Assembly: GCF_040219635.1 (NCBI RefSeq)
Contig: NZ_JAVJSC010000009.1
Span: 124,001 to 188,000 of the forward strand
DNA from: Pyruvatibacter sp.
GTDB lineage: Bacteria > Pseudomonadota > Alphaproteobacteria > CGMCC-115125
DNA: 64,000 nucleotides
Direction: 5' to 3'
Every line of letters begins with the position of its first letter. Position 1 is the first letter of the stretch. A program made the translations under genes and the position numbers. Positions 50,077 to 58,869 of this stretch are shown here, piece by piece. The notes beneath the pieces are model-generated. The model ran no database searches. It had not been told where the DNA came from and worked only from the letters and a program-made list of their open reading frames with translations.

Positions 50077-51048
50077 ATGGCCAAAACACCCTCACCCCAA
50101 CTTGATGTCATCATGTATCACTTCGTGCGCCCCATCGCGGGCAGCCGGTGGCCGGGTATTAAGGGACTTGAAGTAACCGACTTTGGCACGCAACTGGACT
50201 ACCTCGAAGCCACCTACGAGATATTGCGTCCCGGAGATGCGATTACCGCGATCCGCGGCACCCGCCCGCAGTCACGCCCGGCTTGTGTTCTGACCTTCGA
50301 TGACGGCTATGCGGACCACTATCACCATGTGTTTCCTGAACTTGAAGCGCGGGGCCACAAGGGCATCTTCTTTCCGCCTTCGTGTGCAGCCCTCGACCGG
50401 CAGATGCTGGACGTCAACAAGATCCATTTCATTCTGGCCGGCGGAGCCGACCCGGCAGCACTCGGCGCACTCATTGACGATGCCGTGCGCGCCCACCCCG
50501 GTCTTGCAGCGCCTGACATGTATCGCGCCGAACACCACAAGGATTTTGGCTACGACACAGCAGACGTCATTTACGTGAAGCGCATGTTGCAGCACGCTTT
50601 ACCTGACGACCTGAGGGCCACACTCACCGATGATCTGTTCAGCGCAACAATAAGTACCGACGCGCACACCTTTGCCGACGATCTGTACTGCAACGCCGCC
50701 CAGCTACGTGAAATGCACGAGGCCGGTCATATGATCGGCAGCCACGGCAACAACCATGTGTGGCTCAACCGCATGAGCGCGGCAGATCAGCGGGCGGATA
50801 TCTTCAAGTCGCTGCGTCTTTTTGAGGCCATAGGTGCGTCAAGCGACGGCTTTACCTTCTGCTACCCCTATGGCGGCTACAACAACGAGACACTGGCCTG
50901 CCTTGAAGCGCTATGCTGCACTGCCGCCTTTACCACCAGTCCGCACAGCGTGGTTCCAGGCATTGAAGGCCTGTTGCAGATACCGCGCCTGGACACAAAT
51001 GTGTTTCCACCCCGCGCGCAGGCGGCACCTTTTGCGATGACGGCCTAA
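50077..51048 (+). CDS. Polysaccharide deacetylase-family protein
   Basis: A 323-residue NodB-like protein (DVIMYHFVRPIAGSRWPGIKGLEV start; LTFDDGYADHYHHVFPELEARGHKGIFFPP metal-binding; EAGHMIGSHGNNHVWLN; FCYPYGGYNNETLACLEA). It may deacetylate an amino sugar. It is last of the plus-strand operon and overlaps the convergent cytidylyltransferase gene end by four bases. Confidence 0.85.
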   Translation: MAKTPSPQLDVIMYHFVRPIAGSRWPGIKGLEVTDFGTQLDYLEATYEILRPGDAITAIRGTRPQSRPACVLTFDDGYADHYHHVFPELEARGHKGIFFPPSCAALDRQMLDVNKIHFILAGGADPAALGALIDDAVRAHPGLAAPDMYRAEHHKDFGYDTADVIYVKRMLQHALPDDLRATLTDDLFSATISTDAHTFADDLYCNAAQLREMHEAGHMIGSHGNNHVWLNRMSAADQRADIFKSLRLFEAIGASSDGFTFCYPYGGYNNETLACLEALCCTAAFTTSPHSVVPGIEGLLQIPRLDTNVFPPRAQAAPFAMTA

Positions 51049-51731
51049 CGGCGCATCACAAAATCGGCGAAGGCAAAGTCAAGTTCCGTATCAATATCAA
51101 CGGACCGCTCGGCGGGCATCTCATACAGATGTGTATCGGCAAACCAAAGTCCGTCGCCGTCCATCAGCGCGTCGCGCCGCCACACATAAATTGACCCGTT
51201 AAGGTCAAAGCAACGCGGTGCATCCTGTCGCCGCACAACGTCTGCCGCAGGCGGTTTCGAAAGCGCGACAGAGCCATCGGCCTGTAGTTCCACCAGATTG
51301 AAGTACGGCGACGACTTCGCCGGTGTCCCGGAAATTACGTTTGAAACCCCAAGTCGCTTCTGCATGGCCACCGCCGCACGAATATCGTCAGGGTGCCGTG
51401 TCGGTGACGTCGGTTGTAAATCCGTAATCGTCTCGAACACGCAGCCAAGCTCTTGTTCAATCGCCGCAACGCAATGCCTGATCGCAGGCAGCTTGCCCGC
51501 TTCATCGCTCGCCATCTCGGCAGGCCGCTCCACCAGATGCGTTGCCCCCGCCTTTTTACCGGCCGCCAGAATGTCGGCACTGTCGCTGGATACCGCCACC
51601 GCATCAAACACGCCTGCTGCCAGCGCGTGCTCAACCGTGTGGGCAATCAGCGGTTTGCCTGCGATCAACCGAATGTTTTTCCCCGGCACGCCCTTGGAGC
51701 CGCCGCGCGCCAGAACCGTCGCCAGATGCAT
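51045..51731 (-). CDS. CMP-nonulosonic acid (legionaminic/sialic-type) cytidylyltransferase
   Basis: A 228-residue protein with the acylneuraminate cytidylyltransferase pattern (LARGGSKGVPGKNIRLIAGKPLIAHTVEHA; VAVSSDSADILA; LQPTSPTRHPDDI; DLNGSIYVWRR). It activates the nine-carbon sugar with CMP. It is last of the minus-strand NulO operon and overlaps the PtmE-like gene by one base. LegF and NeuA are both possible names. Confidence 0.92.
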   Translation of the reverse strand: MHLATVLARGGSKGVPGKNIRLIAGKPLIAHTVEHALAAGVFDAVAVSSDSADILAAGKKAGATHLVERPAEMASDEAGKLPAIRHCVAAIEQELGCVFETITDLQPTSPTRHPDDIRAAVAMQKRLGVSNVISGTPAKSSPYFNLVELQADGSVALSKPPAADVVRRQDAPRCFDLNGSIYVWRRDALMDGDGLWFADTHLYEMPAERSVDIDTELDFAFADFVMRR

Positions 51732-52807
51732 CAGACCGCCCGCTTGCCCTTGGGGGTAAACACGCCGGAAAAATCCGTCCGCGCCCGTTCCAGATCATCA
51801 AACTGGCCAATGTCGATCCAGTATTCGTGTACCGGAAACACCACGCCGTGGCCCTGCCGCGCCATGAGATCATCAAACAGCGTGGTCATGTCATAAAAGT
51901 GCCCGGTCGGCACCAGATCCAGCACATCCGGCTCAAGCGCATAAATGCCGGAGTTCACGAAATAGCTGTGCTGCGGTTTTTCCGTAAGCTGCGTAATCCG
52001 GTTGCCCTGCGTTTCCACAACGCCATACGGCACCTGAAACTTGTATTCGCGCACACACATGGTGGCATCCGCTGTCTCATCGGCGTGGAAACCAAGCAGC
52101 CGCCTGAAGTCTATGTCGGTCACAAGATCCGCGTTCATGACCAGAAATGGCGCAGGCGGCCGTTGCGGCAGCAGTGTCAGCGCCCCCGCTGTGCCCAGCC
52201 GGGTTTCTTCTTCCAGATAGTCAATCTCCACGCCCCAGCGTGCACCATCACCAAAATGCGCCCGCACCTGCTCGGCAAGATAATTCACCGCCAGAAAAAT
52301 CCGCGTGAAGCCCTGGCCCGCCAGTTGTTCAATAATGGTTTCCAGCACCGGACGACCGCCCACCGGCACCAGCGGCTTTGGAATATCTTCCGTGATCGGA
52401 CGAAGCCGCGTGCCCAGGCCGCCTGCCATGATCACCACCCAGTTGTCAGACTGCGGACGGCTCAGCATGGCATCCAGCAATTCAAGGCCCACCAGCCGCC
52501 CGGTGTCATCCACGATGGGAAGCTGCTTCACCCGCCCGTCGCGCATGTAGCGCAGCAAGGTGTCGCGGCTCAGGTCCGGCCCGGCCACGATCGGGTTTTC
52601 CTTCATCACCTCGCGTGCCGGTGCATCAAGCCCCAGCCCACGCAGAATGCCGCGGCGAATGTCACCGTCGGTAATGGTGCCCAGCAGCCTGTCGTCGGCA
52701 TCCGCCACCAGGGCTATCTGCTTTGCGGTTTCGGTGATCCGGCGGATCACGCCTTCGAGCGGTGTATCCGGCGGCAGACACACATCGCGCCAGTTGGCTT
52801 GCGTCAT
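51731..52807 (-). CDS. PtmE-like CBS-domain sugar-phosphate nucleotidyltransferase
   Basis: A 358-residue protein: paired CBS domains in about the first 115 residues (GVIRRITETAKQIALVADADDRLLGTITDGDIRRG), then a nucleotidyltransferase (WVVIMAGGLGTRLRPITEDIPKPLVPVGG...). This fusion is PtmE, which makes GDP-glucosamine in the Campylobacter legionaminic acid route. Its presence favours a legionaminic over a plain sialic pathway. It overlaps its neighbours by one and four bases. Confidence 0.88.
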   Translation of the reverse strand: MTQANWRDVCLPPDTPLEGVIRRITETAKQIALVADADDRLLGTITDGDIRRGILRGLGLDAPAREVMKENPIVAGPDLSRDTLLRYMRDGRVKQLPIVDDTGRLVGLELLDAMLSRPQSDNWVVIMAGGLGTRLRPITEDIPKPLVPVGGRPVLETIIEQLAGQGFTRIFLAVNYLAEQVRAHFGDGARWGVEIDYLEEETRLGTAGALTLLPQRPPAPFLVMNADLVTDIDFRRLLGFHADETADATMCVREYKFQVPYGVVETQGNRITQLTEKPQHSYFVNSGIYALEPDVLDLVPTGHFYDMTTLFDDLMARQGHGVVFPVHEYWIDIGQFDDLERARTDFSGVFTPKGKRAV

Positions 52808-53460
52808 CGTGCCATCTCCCGTGCCGGAACCCCTGCAACGCGCGCGCCCGGCGCAACGTCATGTAACACCACAGCCCCCGCTGCGATCAGCGCACCTGCG
52901 CCAACAGTCAAGCCCTGAATAACCCGCGCGCCCGCGCCCACATGCGACGCGTCACCCACCGTGACGTTGCCACACAACACAGCGCCCGGTGCCACATGGG
53001 CATGGTCGCCGATGCGGCAATCATGATCCACCACCGCACCCGTATTGATAATGCTGTTGACGCCCACAACGACACCCGCCTGAACCGCAGCGCCGAGCAT
53101 CACCTGCGCCCCGTCACCAAGCCGCACACCGCGCGCCACGGAGGCCGTGGGATGCACCAGTGCCGGCAGGCCATGACCGCGACCCTTCAGCGTTTCAAAC
53201 AGCGCGCGCCGCAGCGATACGTCACCGGTGGAGCCAATGCCCAATGCAAGGTCGGCGGTGCCTGGCGCAAGCTCGTCCAGCACCGCGTCACTGCCCAGCC
53301 AGGCAACCCCGTCCAGAACGGTTTTGCAACTTGGCGCCACGAAACCGCGCACGGGACGGCCAAGGGCTGCCAGCACATCGGCCACCACATGGGCGTGCCC
53401 GCCGCCGCCAATCAGAATTGTGTCGCGCATCACAGCGCCTGCAGGTGCGGTCTGCGTCAT
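52804..53460 (-). CDS. NeuD/LegH-like hexapeptide acyltransferase
   Basis: A 218-residue protein with an N-terminal nucleotide-sugar-type domain (ILIGGGGHAHVVADVLAALG) and a C-terminal left-handed beta helix (hexapeptide repeats such as VVVGVNSIINTGAVVDHDCRIGDHAHVAPGAVL, with probable catalytic His in VVDHD). It acylates an amino sugar of the NulO pathway. The start could be the in-frame ATG at 53430 (MRDTILIG). Coding overlaps neuB and the PtmE-like gene by four bases. Confidence 0.87.
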   Translation of the reverse strand: MTQTAPAGAVMRDTILIGGGGHAHVVADVLAALGRPVRGFVAPSCKTVLDGVAWLGSDAVLDELAPGTADLALGIGSTGDVSLRRALFETLKGRGHGLPALVHPTASVARGVRLGDGAQVMLGAAVQAGVVVGVNSIINTGAVVDHDCRIGDHAHVAPGAVLCGNVTVGDASHVGAGARVIQGLTVGAGALIAAGAVVLHDVAPGARVAGVPAREMAR

Positions 53461-54533
53461 TCCACGGCCTCATCAGGGGCATAGGCCCGCGTTGCGGATG
53501 TGCCAAGCACACGCCAAAAGTCCATTGGTGTGCGTCCGTCGCCGGGACGCTTTACGCCAAGATTTTGCTCCGTGAACAGATCACCCGCGCCAATAGGTTG
53601 TGCTGCCACAAGCGATTTGCGGGCAACAACAATGTTCGCCCGTTCGGCAGATCCCGGTGCCTTCACCGGCGAACCAAGCGCTGCCTGCGCCTCGCGTATC
53701 ATCGCAACCATCCGCGCCAGATCATCTGGCTCTAGCGACGCTGTGTGATCCGGTCCCGGCATTGAGCGATCAAGAGTGAAGTGCTTTTCAATCAGCGATG
53801 CGCCAAGGCCCACCGCCAGCACAGGAACGGCAAGCCCCGCCGTATGATCCGAATAGCCGGTCCTGACCCCGAACGCGCGGCCCATGGTCGCCATGGCGCG
53901 CATGTTGACCGCGTCAGGTGGTGTTGGGTAATCCGTCGTGCAATGCAGAACCGTGACATTGCCGGCAAGCGCTGCGCGGCCCTGTTCGCTGGCATACGCC
54001 GCCTCGAACGCTGCGCGCGACGGCGCTTCATTGCCGCCGATCATACCAAACGCAATCACGCCTAGTGCTGCCTCCACATCGCCCAGCGTTGCCATGCCCG
54101 TGGAGACAATCACCGGCAGGCCACTGCGCGCCGCGGCCAGCACCAGCGGCGCATTCGTCAATTCGCCGGAGGGTATTTTGATGCGCGCAATGCCCATCTC
54201 GCCGACAAGAAAAGCCAGACTTTCAGCATCAAACGCCGTTGATAAAAACTCTATGTCCGCAGCTTCGCAGGCCCGTGCAAGTTCGTGATGGTGGGCGTAA
54301 GGCAACTCAAGCGCCCGCAACATCTCAAGCTGCGACTGTGCCGAGCCGGTTTCGCGCGCCTGATAGACAGCCTTGGGCGCTGAAGCTGCCGCCAAAGCAT
54401 CTGCCTTGAAGGTTTGAAATTTGACGATGTCGGCACCCGCATCCGCCGCCGCCGCGACCAGTGCAAGCGCCGTGTCGAGTGACCCGTTGTGATTGACACC
54501 GGCCTCGGCAATGACTGTCACGTGATCGCTCAT
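53457..54533 (-). CDS. NeuB-family nonulosonic acid synthase (LegI-like)
   Basis: A 358-residue synthase that condenses phosphoenolpyruvate with a six-carbon amino sugar. Visible are VIAEAGVNHNGSLD, ADIVKFQTFKADAL, LHCTTDYPTPPDAVNM, TGYSDHTAGL, LIEKHFTLDRSMPGPDH and a C-terminal antifreeze/SAF domain (RKSLVAAQPIGAGDLFTEQNL). Choice between LegI and sialic NeuB rests on neighbours. It overlaps both neighbours by four bases. Confidence 0.94.
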   Translation of the reverse strand: MSDHVTVIAEAGVNHNGSLDTALALVAAAADAGADIVKFQTFKADALAAASAPKAVYQARETGSAQSQLEMLRALELPYAHHHELARACEAADIEFLSTAFDAESLAFLVGEMGIARIKIPSGELTNAPLVLAAARSGLPVIVSTGMATLGDVEAALGVIAFGMIGGNEAPSRAAFEAAYASEQGRAALAGNVTVLHCTTDYPTPPDAVNMRAMATMGRAFGVRTGYSDHTAGLAVPVLAVGLGASLIEKHFTLDRSMPGPDHTASLEPDDLARMVAMIREAQAALGSPVKAPGSAERANIVVARKSLVAAQPIGAGDLFTEQNLGVKRPGDGRTPMDFWRVLGTSATRAYAPDEAVE

Positions 54534-55756
54534 CGCACCAGCTCCACTGCGCTTACATTGGCGCGCATGTCGTCAACACTACGCTCATGCATACGCTTGA
54601 TGAGAAGGCCTTCCAGCGGCACGCTCTTGAGCGCATCAACAATCTGCGCGCATGTGTTGTCGCCCGCATAGGGCGTAGCGCATCGCGCCGCGTGCGCCTG
54701 CATGGCAGGCGACAGGGCCTGCGTCAGCGCGCCGGCAATGGCGTTGGGCGTCTGCGCGCAATCAATCACCGACGGTGCCCGCAGCCGACCATCCTGGCGC
54801 GGACCGATATTGACCGTCGGCGTGCCAAGCGCTGGCGCTTCGATGATACCGCTGGATGAATTGCCAACTACGGCCGCTGCCGCCTTCACCAGCGCCAGAT
54901 AACGCGCATGACCAAGCGACGGCACCAGCACCGCGCGCCCACGTGCATTTGTCCCGTGCGCCTTCGCCAGCCGCTGCATACCCTGCGCAACAGCGCTGCT
55001 GCCGGGGTCTGCGTTCACGCCGGTTATCACCAGTTGCATGTCGGGGAAAAGCGCCAGCGCCTCACCCAGCGCCAGCACCGGCCCAACGCCGTGATCGTCC
55101 GCCAGCGTGACCGGATGATAGGTCACCGCCAGCACACCGCGCGCGGGATCCATCCCAAGCTCGCGGGCGATCGGTGCCCACTCCAGAACCGCCTCGTTGC
55201 GGATGGTTTCAACCGCCAGCGAACCAACGGCAAACACCCGCGCCGGATCTTCCCCCATGGAGATGATCCGGTCCGCATAGGCCTGTGCAGCAGGAAAATG
55301 CAGATGCGCCATCTTGGTGACCGCGTGGCGCACCTGTTCATCGATCTGGCCTTCGCTGGCTTCGCCGCCATGAAGATGCGCCAGTGGCACCCGCGCCATC
55401 AGCGCCGCCGTTGCAGCCCCCAGAATCTCAAACCGATCGCCCAATACAACAGCCATGTCCGGCGCAAGTTCGGCGAACGCATCCGCAAAACCAGCGCACG
55501 CGGTGCCCAGCGCATGGCCTGCCCCACGTGGCGTATCATCGTTCAGTGGCATCGGCACCCGAAACGCAACCTCAAACCCGGCCGTTTCTATTTCGCTCAC
55601 CGTCGCGCCATGGGCCGCCGACAGATGCGCACCACCTGCAATGATCGACAGATGGATGCCCGCATCATCACGCAGCGCGCAGGCCAGCGGCTTTAAGATG
55701 CCCCAGTCCGCCCGCGTGGTTGTTACCAGTGCAATATGTCGGGCGCGATCAGCCAT
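54530..55756 (-). CDS. NeuC/LegG-type UDP/GDP-sugar hydrolysing 2-epimerase
   Basis: A 408-residue GT-B fold epimerase (VTTTRADWGILKPLACALR; VVLGDRFEILGAATAAL; LAHLHGGEASEGQIDEQVRHA; VGNSSSGIIEAPALGTPTVNIG). It frees the 2-epimerised amino sugar that NeuB uses. It overlaps neuB by four bases and the LegC-like gene by eight. Confidence 0.93.
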   Translation of the reverse strand: MADRARHIALVTTTRADWGILKPLACALRDDAGIHLSIIAGGAHLSAAHGATVSEIETAGFEVAFRVPMPLNDDTPRGAGHALGTACAGFADAFAELAPDMAVVLGDRFEILGAATAALMARVPLAHLHGGEASEGQIDEQVRHAVTKMAHLHFPAAQAYADRIISMGEDPARVFAVGSLAVETIRNEAVLEWAPIARELGMDPARGVLAVTYHPVTLADDHGVGPVLALGEALALFPDMQLVITGVNADPGSSAVAQGMQRLAKAHGTNARGRAVLVPSLGHARYLALVKAAAAVVGNSSSGIIEAPALGTPTVNIGPRQDGRLRAPSVIDCAQTPNAIAGALTQALSPAMQAHAARCATPYAGDNTCAQIVDALKSVPLEGLLIKRMHERSVDDMRANVSAVELVR

Positions 55757-56969
55757 GCACCTTTGCCTGTAACTTGGGGCTTGAGGGCAGGTTGATGAGC
55801 TGCACCGCCAGACGCTCCGTCACCGGAAGGTCAGCCTGCGGACATTTTTGATACATCGGCAGATGATGCAACGGCTCCCATACGGGACGCGCCAGAATGC
55901 CGTCAGCAATCAGCACCTCCAGCACCGCGTCGCGCTCCTTGCGTGCCTTCACTGCAAGCCTGATGGTGTTGAGCCAATAGTTGGACCGTGCGCCGGGTGG
56001 CTGGCCCATGAAGTCTGCCCCCGACACCGAACAGAATGTTGCCGCATAGCGCGCCGCCAGCTGCCGTTTGCGCTTGATGAAGTCAGGCAGCCGCTCCACC
56101 TGCGCCAGCAGCAGCGCCGCATTGAGGCTTGGCATCCGGTAGTTGAAGCCGGTTTCGTCGTGGACATACTCCCACTTGTGCGGCTGCTTTGCAGTGGAGC
56201 CCAGATGCCGCACACGCGCGGCCACCGCCGCGTCATTGGTAAGTACCGCGCCGCCGCCACCGGCCGTCGCAATCTTGTTACCGTTGAACGAAAGTGCTGC
56301 AACGCGCGACAGGCTACCCGCAGGTTTCCCCCCGTAAGACGAGCCAAGCGCTTCGGCGGCATCTTCCACCAGCGGCACATTCCACTGTGCGGCCACCTCG
56401 GCAATCGCATCCATTTCAGCAGGATGACCAAACGAATGCATGACGATGATCGCCGCAACGCGCCGCCCGGTCGCCTTGGTGCGGCATTCGCCCGCCTGCA
56501 TCACACAGGCATCATCCATGTGCACCTTGAGCGCGCGCGGATCGAGGCCCAGCGTCCATTCGTCCACGTCTGCAAAATGGGGAACAGCGCCTGTGTAGGA
56601 AACGGCATTGGCCGTTGCCACAAACGACAATGACGGCACAATCACCTCGTCGCCTGCCCCCACACCCAGTGCTTCAAGCGCCAGATGCAAAGCAGCCGTG
56701 CCCGATGACGTGGCAAACACATGACTTACGCCGCAGGTCTTGCCCAACGCGGCTTCAAGTTTATCCACATAAGGGCCGACTGTTGACACCCATCCCGACG
56801 CCACGCAGTCATTGACATACCGTGCTTCAAGGTCGCCGATTTCAGGTTCATGCAGCGCAAACGGGCCCGCGCCGTCGCCAAGTACGCTGCGCACTGCCTC
56901 ACGCACGCGCTGAGGCAGATCAGACGGTTCGTCAGTCCTCAGACGATCTGAAACGCTCGCCTGGCTCAT
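55749..56969 (-). CDS. LegC-like PLP-dependent aminotransferase (DegT/DnrJ/EryC1)
   Basis: A 406-residue sugar aminotransferase (FALHEPEIGDLEARYVNDCVASGWVSTVGPYVDKLE; TSSGTAALHLALEALGVGAGDEVIVPSLSFVATANAV; PLP Lys in LSFNGNKIATAGGGGAVLT). LegC puts the C4 amino group on the 4-keto sugar. The N-terminal match to LegC is good. It lies 15 bp after the SDR gene. Confidence 0.9.
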   Translation of the reverse strand: MSQASVSDRLRTDEPSDLPQRVREAVRSVLGDGAGPFALHEPEIGDLEARYVNDCVASGWVSTVGPYVDKLEAALGKTCGVSHVFATSSGTAALHLALEALGVGAGDEVIVPSLSFVATANAVSYTGAVPHFADVDEWTLGLDPRALKVHMDDACVMQAGECRTKATGRRVAAIIVMHSFGHPAEMDAIAEVAAQWNVPLVEDAAEALGSSYGGKPAGSLSRVAALSFNGNKIATAGGGGAVLTNDAAVAARVRHLGSTAKQPHKWEYVHDETGFNYRMPSLNAALLLAQVERLPDFIKRKRQLAARYAATFCSVSGADFMGQPPGARSNYWLNTIRLAVKARKERDAVLEVLIADGILARPVWEPLHHLPMYQKCPQADLPVTERLAVQLINLPSSPKLQAKVHG

Positions 56970-56984
56970 GGTGCAAACCTTTCC

Positions 56985-58100
56985 CTAGGCCGAAACCGGC
57001 TCACGGCGCTGCTCTGTAATGGCAATCGTTTCCGGCACGCCATCACGCACCGTGTAGTTGCCGTAATAGCCTTCAATATTTTCAACCCGGCCATACAGCC
57101 CATCGCGCACGGCAGCGATGAGCTGCGGTACGAAAGCAGCCACAGAGTGCTGCGCCTCAAAACCAAGCTGGGTGCGGATCTTGGAAAACGATACGCGGTA
57201 GTTGCGCGCATCAAACCCTTTTTCGACAAAGCGCACCGGCGCATCCACGTGGCGGGCGAACTCCTCCACCAGCATCGCCTTGGTGTAGTTGTTGGCGTCC
57301 GACCCCACATTGAACACTTCGCCGGCAACCTTGGCGGCAGGCGCTTCAAGCACGGTGATGATGGCGGATGCAATGTCGCGCACATGGGCGTAAGGCCGCC
57401 ATGTGTCCTTGTCATACACATCCAGCGGCTGGCCCAGCGCCATGGCGCGGCCAAACTCGTTGACGGTGAGGTCAAAGCGCATCCGCGGGCTCATGCCAAA
57501 GGCGGTTGCAATGCGCAGCAGCGTCGGCGTCACCTGCTGCTGATGCAGCCGCGACAGCACGTAGCGTTCAAACCCGACCTTGGTTTCGGCATATAGCGAA
57601 AGCGGGTTGAGCTCGGAGCCTTCATCCGCCAACGAACTGTCTTCGCGCAGGCCGTAATTGGAGCAGGTGGACGTGAACACAAACCGCTCGATGCCGAAGG
57701 CATCCAGCGCATCATACAGCGCCTGACTGCCGTCCAGATTTACCGAGCGCGTCAATTCCGGATATTTTTTCGAGATCGGGTCACCCACGAGTGACGCCAG
57801 CAGCACCACATGGTCGGCGTCATTCAGGGCGTCTGCAACTACGGACGCATCACGCAGGTCGCCTGTCACCAGCCGGTAGCCAGGCTCGTCATACACGCAC
57901 TCAACCGAAAACGCATGGTCATAGAGGAACGTATCAAGCACCGTCACGCCGTAGCCGCGCGCCAGCAAGATCCGCGTCAACACCGAGCCGACATAACCCG
58001 CACCCCCCACAACGCACACCCTTGCGGGGCCGCCTGTTTTGCCGGTCGGCACCGCACGGGTTGCCGCCGTATGGGGCAGTTTTGTGTCCTGTAAAGTCAT
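56985..58100 (-). CDS. NAD-dependent epimerase/dehydratase (SDR), first gene of NulO operon
   Basis: A 371-residue extended SDR (VCVVGGAGYVGSVLTRILLARGYGVTVLD; FTSTCSNYGLRE; active-site YAETK; ATAFGMSPRMRFDLTVNEF; VFNVGSDANNYTK). It might be the dehydratase of the pathway (LegB role), but its sequence is nearer general nucleotide-sugar epimerases than the typical LegB. I use the ATG at 58100, five bases after GAGG; the frame starts at 58115. Confidence 0.85.
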   Translation of the reverse strand: MTLQDTKLPHTAATRAVPTGKTGGPARVCVVGGAGYVGSVLTRILLARGYGVTVLDTFLYDHAFSVECVYDEPGYRLVTGDLRDASVVADALNDADHVVLLASLVGDPISKKYPELTRSVNLDGSQALYDALDAFGIERFVFTSTCSNYGLREDSSLADEGSELNPLSLYAETKVGFERYVLSRLHQQQVTPTLLRIATAFGMSPRMRFDLTVNEFGRAMALGQPLDVYDKDTWRPYAHVRDIASAIITVLEAPAAKVAGEVFNVGSDANNYTKAMLVEEFARHVDAPVRFVEKGFDARNYRVSFSKIRTQLGFEAQHSVAAFVPQLIAAVRDGLYGRVENIEGYYGNYTVRDGVPETIAITEQRREPVSA

Positions 58101-58353
58101 CGCCGCCTCGCGCACCGGGTTCGGGCCGCCCGCAACGCATCAGCGCAGTCATGGCAGCCTGTCATTTGTCTGTGCGAAAGACAGTGCGCCCGAATGGTTA
58201 ACGAAGGCTCAACGCCGCTGTCACCGAACTATCAAAATACGAGTGTTTTCAACGGCGTTTGGCGTATCGATTGACGTGGTTTGCAAGCGGCTGACGGGGA
58301 GAGAGGGGGCGAGAGGGGAGATAAAAACAAAGCCGTCCGCGAAGGACAAGCAG
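58101..58353. other. Gap upstream of the NulO minus-strand operon
   Basis: 253 bp between the SDR gene and the Hpt gene. It should hold the promoter of the SDR-to-cytidylyltransferase operon, but no clear element was found. A near CtrA site (TTAA-N7-TCAA, about 58198) has one mismatch. Confidence 0.5.
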
Positions 58354-58755
58354 CTATGACTGCCAGTCTTCCAGCAGGTCATCAATGAACCCCGTTGCCG
58401 CCGCCACCAGCACATCAAGCTGACTGATAACCGCACGGCGGGCGTCACCTGATGTCAGCGTCTCAGCGTCCGCCGTAGCATCCGCCAACGCCCAGGCCCC
58501 AACCCCACGAGCAGACCCCTTAAGCGTGTGGGCAGCTTCGCCCCAGGCCTTGTCGTTGCCGTTTTCCTGCGCGGCGGCGGCCAGCTTTTCAAGGCTCACC
58601 GCAAGCTGCTGGCGGAACAGGCCGAGTATTTCAGCCTCAAGATCACGCCGTCCCATGGTGAACTTTGACAGATGCACCAGATCAATAGGCCGGCCGGCGG
58701 CCTGTTCGGGACGGGACGCGGTGTGAGGCAGGGAGCGGGCGATAGCGGGCTGCAT
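58354..58755 (-). CDS. Hpt-domain phosphotransfer protein
   Basis: A 133-residue protein with an Hpt helix bundle (DLEAEILGLFRQQLAVSLEKLAAAA; AAHTLKGSARGVGAWALADA; phospho-accepting His76). It should relay phosphate between a hybrid kinase and a response regulator. It differs from ChpT, the CckA partner, in fold and size. I use the ATG at 58755 with GGAAGGAA upstream. Confidence 0.88.
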   Translation of the reverse strand: MQPAIARSLPHTASRPEQAAGRPIDLVHLSKFTMGRRDLEAEILGLFRQQLAVSLEKLAAAAQENGNDKAWGEAAHTLKGSARGVGAWALADATADAETLTSGDARRAVISQLDVLVAAATGFIDDLLEDWQS

Positions 58756-58869
58756 GGTGTTTCCTTCCAATGTGCCCGATCTCACAGGGCTAACCTGCAC
58801 AGCCTAGAAAACAAACCCCATAAAAATTGTTAAGCCCGCCTCACGCTCCCTCGCCCGTGCGCCTTATGC

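Noticed and set aside
51542..52918. Plus-strand open frame of 458 codons opposite the cytidylyltransferase and PtmE-like genes
   Set aside because: Antisense to two clear enzymes, with low-complexity basic composition.
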